From a virus: DNA of 21,778 bases. Positions within the stretch are counted from its first letter, which is position 1; each line of letters opens with the position of its first letter. The notes below the pieces were generated by a model. The model was not told the DNA's origin. It worked only from the letters and a program-made list of their open reading frames with translations, and made no database searches. This document shows, piece by piece, positions 16,330 to 21,778 of the stretch. Where the stretch lies: positions 1-21,778 of the IMG/VR virus record IMGVR_UViG_3300033571_022104. One strand, 5' to 3'. The translations under genes and the position numbers were made by a program.

Positions 16330-16835
16330 TAAATACTACCTTTTTCTTTTAAAGCACCCATCAATTTTGAAAAATCAGGTACTACATCAATACTTACATC
16401 ATTTATATCTCTAACAGGACCTTGTGATTTAATCATTTCATCTACAGTAGCTACTACTGGGGTATTAGAACCCCCACCTATCATTCCAGGTGCTCCTCCA
16501 GCCCATCCTACAGCTTGTGAGGCATTAAATTCACCCCCATTTAAAGTTCTCCATTCACCTGCTTGAGCAGTTTCATTTAGAATATCTAACATAGGATTAC
16601 CTGTAGAAGGAATAGGTTTTCTTTCTTCAGCAATTATATCTGAAAATGTGGGTTTATAAGTAGATTCTACTTTAGAATAAGATTGATTTTTAGAGTAAGG
16701 TTGAGAGGAAATATTTTCAGTTAATTCAGGTTTGCTAGCAGCTTTAACTGCTTCAAGTAGAATGTCTCTCATTTCTTCTTGAATAGCTTTTTTAACTTCT
16801 TCTCTAATTACTTTTCTGAATGCATCTAATTTCAT
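16329..16835 (-). CDS. Hypothetical baseplate-region protein with charged N-terminal helix, 168 aa
   Basis: I do not recognise a named family. The first 33 residues (MKLDAFRKVIREEVKKAIQE onward) form one strongly charged amphipathic helix with alternating KK and EE pairs. Similar IREEVKK openings are, as far as I recall, common on short proteins of marine T4-like phages. A disordered Ser/Asn/Lys-rich part follows (about 38-70), then a compact Gly-rich segment (NGGEFNASQAVGWAGGAPGM near 99-118), and a C-terminal PDFSKLMGALKEKG helix. The Gly/Ala/Trp segment could be an interaction loop. Its place, one base from gp25 and after the 488-aa helical protein, suggests a tail or baseplate assembly role, perhaps replacing gp53, although no LysM motif is visible. 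The ATG lies only 3 bases after an A/T motif; a Met at residue 22 is the next possible start but would lose half the helix. Confidence 0.82.
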   Translation of the reverse strand: MKLDAFRKVIREEVKKAIQEEMRDILLEAVKAASKPELTENISSQPYSKNQSYSKVESTYKPTFSDIIAEERKPIPSTGNPMLDILNETAQAGEWRTLNGGEFNASQAVGWAGGAPGMIGGGSNTPVVATVDEMIKSQGPVRDINDVSIDVVPDFSKLMGALKEKGSI

Positions 16836-16838
16836 ACA

Positions 16839-16847
16839 TATAAATAT
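16839..16847 (-). promoter_or_regulatory. Intergenic ATATTTATA motif, copy 4
   Basis: The coding strand reads TAAATATTTATATGTATG, with the core only 3 bases ahead of the 168-aa ATG. As a -10 element it would give an almost leaderless message, so this copy argues for a translational or other role, or for chance. It has the same 9-base core as the other gaps. Confidence 0.33.
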
Positions 16848-16865
16848 TTAATATTAAAACTTATT

Positions 16866-18332
16866 TTAATCTGGTGTTACTGGACCATCGATTGTGTTAT
16901 TAGGATTATATCCTATTTGGGTTACTATATCTGTTATATCTTGATCTGTAGGTGAGTCATTACCTTGATCACTTGTTCCTGTTTGGCCTTGTTTATCAAT
17001 ATAAAATTGCCCTTCTTTAATTAAAACTTGATCATCTGTAGCATAGGTACCTCTACCTTCATATTGGATAATACCTCTTTGATCAGCTACTACTACTCTT
17101 CTTCTTAATAAAGAAATACCTTCATCAACTACTTCTTCTTTAATTATATCAATTGCATATCCATTATATACTGAAGGTAATATTGCATTTCCATATTGAG
17201 CTGTAGGGAATAATTCATCTAATGTGGCTAAACTGTTATTTAATGAATCTATTCCTCCTTGGACTGCATCTAATAATCCTGTATCTCCTGAAGTATAACT
17301 ACAATTTCTTAGATTTTTATATAAGATATTAAGACCTGTTAATATTCTAAGAATTTCTTTTCTAATTCTACCTATCTCTAATAATACTACTCCTGTTAAG
17401 AAACCTGATATAGTATCATTCATTTTTTCTAAATCATTAATAAAAACGGTTGCTTCTGAAAGAGTATCTGCTTGAGTGTTAGTAGAAGCATTGGTTTGTG
17501 AAATTACAGGTGATCCTCCTCCTCCTACTGCTAGGGGTGTAGCTAAACGTTTTAAAACTTTTTTTATAAATTTATAAACTTTAATTAGTACGTTAATAAT
17601 TCTTAAAATACTATTTATAAGTTTAACTATTTTTTGGATTTGAACAATTGCTCTATCAACTGTTTGAACTTGTCTAACTAAAAATCCTACACTTTCTTTA
17701 AATCTTTGAGGTTGAATAATTCCTGCTAATTTTTTATTTAATTCTTCAGCATTACGAGATATAATATTATTTGCAATATTAATTGGACTCATAAATGGAG
17801 TTAATTTTCTTGCAAATGATCTTAATAAAGTAACTTTAGTTATAATTAATTGAGTAGGATCTGCTGCAGCACCAATTGTATCACTAGTTGCTACTAATGC
17901 TAAATTTAATTGTTGAATGGTTTTTACTATACCACCTCCACCAGGAATTATATCAACTAAATCATCAGGTGGTACTATATCTTCTAAAGCTAATCTAATT
18001 TCTTCAAGTGCTGATTGATAAGATAATAGTCTTGCTCTATATTGTTCATCAGTTTCACCGGGTAATTTACCAGGGGTTAGTTTATTTTCAATATCGTTTA
18101 CAAATTTGGTAATACTAGTTCCAAATTTTAAAAGTTTACCTTCTAAAAGACCATCAGGTGGCATAGCTTTAGTTAAAATATAACCTAAAGGATTACAAAA
18201 ATCAATAGAATTTATTTCCCTTAACACAGTATTAATCTTGAATAAGACATCTAATATCTTTTCAGTACCATCGTTTATCCTTTCAGGTGCTATTTCGGTT
18301 AATATTCTAGATAAGCCAGCAGGTATTCTCAT
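16866..18332 (-). CDS. Helix-rich tail/baseplate protein, 488 aa, function unknown
   Basis: The product is mostly helical up to about residue 345. Segments include a helical head (IPAGLSRILTEIAPERI), a Pro/Gly hinge with PGGGGIV at about 130-136, and a long basic amphipathic stretch at about 226-265 (AIVQIQKIVKLINSILRIIN onward, with KKVLKRL), followed by a GGGGSP linker and a Ser/Thr/Asn spacer. Residues 300-345 are again helical. Residues 390-455 form a beta-rich domain (GISLLRRRVVVADQRGIIQY), and the Pro/Asp tail ends TIDGPVTPD. It shares a TAATG junction with the spike-tip gene upstream. It could be a tube-hub connector or a short tape-measure-like part, but it is too short for a usual tape measure and I see no family signature. 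The basic amphipathic helix might contact a membrane. Coding is certain; the role is inferred only from context. Confidence 0.88.
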   Translation of the reverse strand: MRIPAGLSRILTEIAPERINDGTEKILDVLFKINTVLREINSIDFCNPLGYILTKAMPPDGLLEGKLLKFGTSITKFVNDIENKLTPGKLPGETDEQYRARLLSYQSALEEIRLALEDIVPPDDLVDIIPGGGGIVKTIQQLNLALVATSDTIGAAADPTQLIITKVTLLRSFARKLTPFMSPINIANNIISRNAEELNKKLAGIIQPQRFKESVGFLVRQVQTVDRAIVQIQKIVKLINSILRIINVLIKVYKFIKKVLKRLATPLAVGGGGSPVISQTNASTNTQADTLSEATVFINDLEKMNDTISGFLTGVVLLEIGRIRKEILRILTGLNILYKNLRNCSYTSGDTGLLDAVQGGIDSLNNSLATLDELFPTAQYGNAILPSVYNGYAIDIIKEEVVDEGISLLRRRVVVADQRGIIQYEGRGTYATDDQVLIKEGQFYIDKQGQTGTSDQGNDSPTDQDITDIVTQIGYNPNNTIDGPVTPD

Positions 18333-18760
18333 TATAATGTATAAGTTTTATCAGATTTAATACCTTTAATTTGTGTTTTAAGTCTTGTAACAGATTTTAT
18401 TAGGCTTTTTCCTGCTGTTCTTACTACAGGAATACCTACCCCATTACTATCTTTAGCTTTAGAAAGTTTTTGACCTAAATTATTTAAGTCATCTAACATA
18501 TCAATTAGTAAATTTTCTAAATTATCTCCTTTAATAGCTGGTTGAGGTTTAGCTGTATCGGTTTCTAATCCTAAATAAATTTTTTTAGCATTAATTACCA
18601 TATCCCCATCGGCATCAAAATTAATTGTACCTGCAGAAGAAAAACCAATTGCTTGTTTAGCAAATAAAAATACAGAATCATCCTTAGAGTTAAGAGTAAC
18701 TCTTCCAGAATTAATTATTATTTGGTCTCCTAAATAAGGAAAATCAGGTTTGTAGGCCAT
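18332..18760 (-). CDS. Spike-tip protein with gp5 C-terminal-like beta-helix, 142 aa
   Basis: Residues 11-65 are a run of short alternating strands (GDQIIINSGRVTLNSKDDSV, then AIGFSSAGTINFDADGDMVI and AKKIYLG). This pattern is typical of the triple beta-helix of T4 gp5, VgrG and related spike tips. Residues 72-105 (AKPQPAIKGDNLENLLIDML onward) match the PA-x-KGD-x-L-x-x-LL helix motif often found after such spikes. The tail is helical and basic (SLIKSVTRLKTQIKGIKS). In T4 these strands belong to the same protein as the hub OB fold and a lysozyme; here they form a separate small gene, 2 bases after the 460-aa hub gene and joined to the 488-aa gene by TAATG. The probable role is the membrane-piercing needle on the central hub. 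The fold inference is good, but without a structure the exact register is unknown. Confidence 0.68.
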   Translation of the reverse strand: MAYKPDFPYLGDQIIINSGRVTLNSKDDSVFLFAKQAIGFSSAGTINFDADGDMVINAKKIYLGLETDTAKPQPAIKGDNLENLLIDMLDDLNNLGQKLSKAKDSNGVGIPVVRTAGKSLIKSVTRLKTQIKGIKSDKTYTL

Positions 18761-18762
18761 AA

Positions 18763-20145
18763 TTACTGTGTGAATGGATCACTTATTAAATTTATTTTAT
18801 TATAATTGGTATCCATATAATCTAACTTCATAACATAAGTTCCACTAGCCCCACCCATTATTGTTACTTGTATAGTTTGATTAGTATCTATTCCTCCATA
18901 TCCTTGGTATTGTAATGGACGATCTAATTCAGTTGGATATACAAATTCAGCTGTACCAGTACCTCTAGGGTTAAATTCAGTTACAGTTTCTACTTTTATA
19001 ACAATATATTTACCATTTTTCTTTAAAATATTATAATAATTGGTATTATCACCTACCATTGTAGTTGAATCAGTATTTAATATTCTTAAAGAAGCAATTG
19101 GAATGAGTTGAGTTGTACTTCCCGTTGGTTCAGGTGCGCTAGCAGTTACCGCTAAACTAGCAGTAGGTGTAGGTGCTATTGGAGTTACTGAAGCCGTAGG
19201 TGCTATAGAAGAAGTAGTTAATGATGAAGTTAATGAGGATGTTACAGGTGATATTTGAGTAATAGATTCTGTCACATAATATAAGGGTGCAGGTTGTTTT
19301 AAATTATCTGCTTCTTTAGGTGACTGATCTGGAGTAGTAAATCTTGGGTCTGGGATTTGAAGTGAACTATTAAATCCTGCTCCTAATGTTACATTAAATG
19401 ATTTTAAATTTTTAGAAGCGTATTCTAAAGGTATATCTTGTCCTGCACATAAATAAATTGATGAACCATCATTGTTAGGATCCTCATAAACAGGTACCCA
19501 TGGATCAGGATTAATATCTAAAGTGGATTGACGGTTTCTAATTATAGTAATAGGTGAGCCAGCATCACCTTGAGTACTCCAAGGATTATTTATGGTTTTT
19601 TGTTTTGTAGTAGATGAAAAACGAATTGAATTACCCCATCTTCCCTCTAATAATACATCACCTTCTTCAGGTAATAAACTACGAATATCTCCTTTTTCGA
19701 CGAATGTTTGACCAAAATTTAAATCTCCACCTTTATACGTTGCTATATCGGGAAAAGCGTTATGTTGAATACTATTCCATAACCCTACTGTGGTTAAGTA
19801 ATAATAGGTTTTAGCTTGTGGATCATCATTTAACCCATATGAAGGAGCATTAAATATCATTACTAATTCCTCTAAAATAGGGTATTTAGAAATGTTATTA
19901 AATAAAGGTTTAGCTATTAAATTAGAAGGATTATCTTCATCTACTATAGTTCCTATAGGAGTAAATTTAACAGAACCTAATCCAACCCAACCTCCACCAT
20001 CGGAAAAAAAATTATTTGTCTTAGTTTGCGGAGATAATAAAATATCATTAACACGAGCAAAGAAAAATGGGGTATTAATTCCATTTCCTTTACCCGATGA
20101 TATGTTAGATATACTCTGATGTAAACTAGGATATAAACTACTCAT
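18763..20145 (-). CDS. Baseplate hub protein, probable gp5-like OB fold without lysozyme, 460 aa
   Basis: The N-terminal half looks like the hub (gp5/VgrG-type) region: TPFFFARVNDILLSP at 25-39, YPILEELVMIFNAPS at 88-102, YYYLTTVGLWNSIQHNAFPD at 114-133, then RSLLPEEGDVLLEGRWGNSI at 155-174 and GDAGSPITIIRN at 193-204. The EGD-x-x-x-EGRWGNSIRF strand pair is the clearest sign. Residues 296-345 are an unstructured Ser/Thr/Pro/Ala linker with repeats of TAS/TPTAS. A C-terminal beta domain (350-460) ends LDYMDTNYNKINLISDPFTQ. I see no lysozyme motif. The start overlaps the 124-aa stop by 8 bases, and the spike-tip gene follows 2 bases after the stop. It probably forms the central trimer carrying the spike. 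The hub assignment is an inference from motifs and gene order; identity to T4 gp5 would be low. Confidence 0.65.
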   Translation of the reverse strand: MSSLYPSLHQSISNISSGKGNGINTPFFFARVNDILLSPQTKTNNFFSDGGGWVGLGSVKFTPIGTIVDEDNPSNLIAKPLFNNISKYPILEELVMIFNAPSYGLNDDPQAKTYYYLTTVGLWNSIQHNAFPDIATYKGGDLNFGQTFVEKGDIRSLLPEEGDVLLEGRWGNSIRFSSTTKQKTINNPWSTQGDAGSPITIIRNRQSTLDINPDPWVPVYEDPNNDGSSIYLCAGQDIPLEYASKNLKSFNVTLGAGFNSSLQIPDPRFTTPDQSPKEADNLKQPAPLYYVTESITQISPVTSSLTSSLTTSSIAPTASVTPIAPTPTASLAVTASAPEPTGSTTQLIPIASLRILNTDSTTMVGDNTNYYNILKKNGKYIVIKVETVTEFNPRGTGTAEFVYPTELDRPLQYQGYGGIDTNQTIQVTIMGGASGTYVMKLDYMDTNYNKINLISDPFTQ

Positions 20146-20512
20146 TTATATTTAACTTTCTAACGGGAATTTCTTCTTCAGATCTACTATTTAATTGTTG
20201 AATTGATTCAAATAACATTTCTTTTTCAGCATCTGAAATTAACATAGTGTCTTCACCTGTTGAAGAATTCATAGCTCGTTGTACTATACCAGCCATTTTG
20301 ATTAAAAGATCATCATTTTTAACTGATACATCTAAGTAATCCTTAATTAAAGGAACTATAATGACAGCATTACCTGCTGAAGTAATAAAGGGTTTTAAAC
20401 TTTCTATTAATCCTCTAATTTCTTTTTCTTTACTAGAAGAATTTGTATGTATTTCTTTAAGTAAATCAGCAAATGTTTTTTTACCAAAAAGAGTTATGCT
20501 ATTAAAATCCAT
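20138..20512 (-). CDS. Hypothetical helical protein, 124 aa, ahead of the hub gene
   Basis: I recognise no named family, but the pattern (MDFNSITLFGKKTFADLLKE, EKEIRGLIESLKPFITSAGN, AVIIVPLIKDYLDVSVKNDD, LLIKMAGIVQRAMNSS) resembles a conserved small protein I associate with marine T4-like phages. It is mainly helical with one fairly hydrophobic segment (about 50-62, AVIIVPLIKDYLD) that is too short and interrupted for a clear membrane span. The last 45 residues are charged, with SDAEKEMLFESIQQL as a helix. Its stop overlaps the hub start by 8 bases, so it is translated together with the hub protein and may be a hub chaperone or assembly factor. An A/T motif lies 13 bases ahead of its start, and the late sigma factor gene ends 40 bases upstream, so it may begin the baseplate transcript. 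Confidence 0.85.
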   Translation of the reverse strand: MDFNSITLFGKKTFADLLKEIHTNSSSKEKEIRGLIESLKPFITSAGNAVIIVPLIKDYLDVSVKNDDLLIKMAGIVQRAMNSSTGEDTMLISDAEKEMLFESIQQLNSRSEEEIPVRKLNINE

Positions 20513-20525
20513 AATATGTTTTTAT

Positions 20526-20534
20526 TATAAATAT
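20526..20534 (-). promoter_or_regulatory. Intergenic ATATTTATA motif, copy 5
   Basis: The coding strand reads TTTATATTTATAATAAAA in the 40-base gap between the sigma factor gene and the 124-aa gene, 13 bases before the ATG. It would be well placed as a promoter for the whole baseplate block. It has the best agreement with copy 1 (ATATTTATAATAAA shared, 14 of 14). Confidence 0.42.
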
Positions 20535-20552
20535 AAATTTTACAAATCTTTC

Positions 20553-21353
20553 TTAATAGTTTAAACTAACAAAACCATAATCTAAATATTGATTATGTAA
20601 TCGTTTATATACTTTTTCTAATCTTTTCATCACCTTAGTTATTTGGGGTGTATCTTGGTCAGTTTGTTCTCTAATATAAATGTAAATTCCTTTTTTATTA
20701 AAGATATCTAAGTTTTCTCTATGTTTAAATAATTGCATAACTGCATCAGCTGTTTTAGCATCTTCATGTTCAGGGAAAACTTTAAATAAATATAAATCCA
20801 TATAATGAATAAATTTATCCATAAAATAGTTTTCACCCATTAATGGATCATCTAAACTTTCAGAACTATTTACTATATTTAAAACAATAGTTTTATCTTC
20901 ATCTATAGCTTCTACTTCTGCTTTACCCTTTAATTTTTCATAATTTTTATTATTATAAAGAATTAAATAACGTTTGGCAATCGTGCCAAAGTACGAGAAA
21001 GCTTTACCTTTCGATTGATTATATAAATGTAGTTTTTCTAGTAAGAAAGCCGTTACTTCATGTTGAAGTTCGGCTATTGTCTCTACCTCGGTATAATAAA
21101 ATTTAAACGTATGAATAATATTTTCTGTTAATTTATGAAAAGCATATTTAATACGTTCATTATAAATCTTATTTCGAAGATGTGGGTGGGTTTCAGCTAA
21201 ATACTCTATAATGGCATCCTCAGTATCCTGAGTGAAGTACATTTTTTTAGTCTTAGGTTTTCTTTTCCTAACTGTTCCTTTTTTAGTATATTGTACTTCT
21301 GTTTCCTCTTGAGGAACGTGAAGAATTTTAATTTCGGAATTTAATACCTCCAT
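20553..21353 (-). CDS. gp55: Late transcription sigma factor, T4 gp55-like, 266 aa
   Basis: T4 gp55 is the phage sigma factor that directs host RNA polymerase to late promoters with the sliding clamp and gp33. Residues 60-145 match the gp55 sigma region-2-like block: NERIKYAFHKLTENIIHTFK, YYTEVETIAELQHEVTAFLL, then KGKAFSYFGTIAKRYLILYN and NKNYEKLK. A basic N-terminal tail (23-37) precedes it. The C-terminal GIYIYIREQTDQDTPQITKV with KRLEKVYKRL (about 222-251) looks like a helix-turn-helix, similar to the C-terminal part of cyanophage gp55 relatives and more than T4 gp55 (185 aa) has. The gene is joined to the upstream 92-aa gene by a TAATATG junction. Lying directly before the baseplate block, it may control that block. 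Family identity is firm; the use of T4-type promoters here is not shown. Confidence 0.92.
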   Translation of the reverse strand: MEVLNSEIKILHVPQEETEVQYTKKGTVRKRKPKTKKMYFTQDTEDAIIEYLAETHPHLRNKIYNERIKYAFHKLTENIIHTFKFYYTEVETIAELQHEVTAFLLEKLHLYNQSKGKAFSYFGTIAKRYLILYNNKNYEKLKGKAEVEAIDEDKTIVLNIVNSSESLDDPLMGENYFMDKFIHYMDLYLFKVFPEHEDAKTADAVMQLFKHRENLDIFNKKGIYIYIREQTDQDTPQITKVMKRLEKVYKRLHNQYLDYGFVSLNY

Positions 21354-21354
21354 A

Positions 21355-21633
21355 TTATTTAATAAATTTGATGTAATCCGAAAGGGCTTCTTGGATTGTT
21401 TTTAAATTAGTAAAGAAAAACCCTACTTCATCATCTGATTGAAATAATTGTTTATTGTCAATTTCTTTAATTTTAATTTCTGAAGTTTTGACTAAATCGT
21501 AGAATTCAAGGATATATCTTTCTTGAACTGCAATCTGAGTTTCTAGTTTTTCTGTTTTCTTGAGTAAATTCCAAATAACGTATCCTATAATTCCTAAAAT
21601 AATTACTCCTATATTGATTAATATTAATATCAT
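21355..21633 (-). CDS. Small membrane-anchored coiled-coil protein, 92 aa
   Basis: Residues 3-24 form a single hydrophobic span (ILILINIGVIILGIIGYVIW) followed by a Lys pair, so the protein is probably anchored in the inner membrane with the rest in the cytoplasm. The remainder is an acidic/basic helical tail (KTEKLETQIAVQERYILEFY, then FQSDDEVGFFFTNLKTIQEA) with heptad-like hydrophobic spacing. The DDEVG-x-x-F-x-x-LK part looks conserved in small proteins near gp55 in marine T4-like phages, as far as I recall. It is joined by TAATATG to both neighbours: the partial gene upstream and gp55 downstream. The function is unknown; candidates such as a superinfection or membrane-associated replication factor are speculative. 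There is no cleavage site typical of a secreted protein. Confidence 0.85.
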   Translation of the reverse strand: MILILINIGVIILGIIGYVIWNLLKKTEKLETQIAVQERYILEFYDLVKTSEIKIKEIDNKQLFQSDDEVGFFFTNLKTIQEALSDYIKFIK

Positions 21634-21634
21634 A

Positions 21635-21778
21635 TTATATATTGTTTAATAGATTTGCAAATGGTGCGTCTGGGTTAGATAATTTAGGTGCTTTAACTGA
21701 GAATTTATTAGGTGCCTTAATTTCTACTTTCTTATCTTGTTTAAATTTAGGTAACCATTCCTTCTCAAATTCAATACG
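21635..21778 (-). CDS. Unidentified protein, C-terminal 47 residues only
   Basis: The frame is open from the right edge to TAA at 21637-21635 and ends one base before the 92-aa start. The visible tail begins RIEFEKEWLPKFKQ, then DKKVEIKAPNKFSV and KAPKLSNPDAPFANLLNNI. It is a helix followed by a Lys/Pro-rich linker with two KAP steps, then a short C-terminal peptide of the kind that may bind a partner such as a sliding clamp. Too little remains to name the gene. Confidence 0.8.
   Translation of the reverse strand, partial: RIEFEKEWLPKFKQDKKVEIKAPNKFSVKAPKLSNPDAPFANLLNNI

Noticed and set aside
16329-16835. gp53 (LysM-type wedge protein) for the 168-aa gene
   Set aside because: Position would fit, but no LysM pattern is visible in the sequence.
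16866-18332. Tape-measure protein for the 488-aa helical gene
   Set aside because: It is short for a myovirus tape measure, has a C-terminal beta domain and lies among hub and wedge genes.
19614-20564. Three plus-strand open frames (19614-19814, 19892-20119, 20361-20564)
   Set aside because: All lie opposite the hub gene, the 124-aa gene or the gap beyond, and none shows a recognisable protein pattern.
1-21778. Prophage integration genes, insertion sequences, CRISPR arrays or a defence system
   Set aside because: No integrase, transposase, inverted terminal repeats, regular spacers or known defence domains were seen; the only nuclease is the GIY-YIG protein.

Overview
This window looks like part of the genome of an AT-rich, T4-related contractile-tailed phage (myovirus). 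Every gene I can support runs on the minus strand. The T4-like landmarks are a gp55-type late sigma factor, gp6 (baseplate J-like), gp25 (GpW/gp25), a P2 gpI/T4 gp7-like core inside an 1877-residue protein, and a DnaG-type primase with a zinc ribbon. The host is not shown directly. Two signals point to Bacteroidota, probably a flavobacterium: SprB-type (gliding adhesin) repeats in the largest tail adhesin, and start codons that mostly lack Shine-Dalgarno sequences and sit behind A/T-rich leaders. The dense layout and several conserved small proteins recall marine uncultured phages. I treat the host as an inference.

Layout in transcription order (high to low coordinates). At 21778-20553 are the tail of an unidentified gene, a small membrane-anchored coiled-coil protein and the late sigma factor. 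At 20512-18332 are a 124-aa protein, a hub protein with a probable OB fold (460 aa) and a separate small beta-helix spike-tip protein (142 aa). At 18332-16329 are a helical 488-aa protein and a 168-aa protein. At 16329-14031 are gp25 and gp6. At 14005-12508 are a possible 31-aa membrane peptide, a DNRLRE-type beta-sandwich protein (339 aa) and a coiled-coil protein (113 aa). At 12508-6875 is the giant gp7-like wedge protein with a LamG-like domain. At 6815-1578 are a 219-aa structural protein, a 346-aa protein, the 1040-aa SprB-repeat adhesin and a 110-aa protein paralogous to the end of the 346-aa protein. At 1544-1 are a 119-aa protein, a GIY-YIG nuclease, a 50-aa protein and the 5' part of the primase.

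The central genes probably build the baseplate: gp25, gp6 and the gp7-like protein as wedges, the OB-fold hub and its tip as the central spike, and the DNRLRE, LamG and SprB-repeat proteins as outward-facing host-binding parts. Junctions are very tight: TAATG at four places, TAATATG at two and 8-base overlaps at two. This suggests translational coupling. The few real gaps carry a repeated A/T motif (ATATTTATA on the coding strand), a candidate late control element to be read together with the nearby gp55-like gene.

The most interesting points are: (1) the adhesin gene lies between two paralogous domains that share a 25-base identical direct repeat in the same reading frame; (2) a phage tail protein has Bacteroidota SprB-like repeats and is unusually rich in cysteine; (3) the hub and spike tip are separate genes with no lysozyme domain seen; (4) the shared intergenic motif; (5) a probable non-ATG membrane micropeptide. 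I saw no tRNA, CRISPR, insertion sequence or integrase. No gap longer than about 165 bases lacks a recognised gene.
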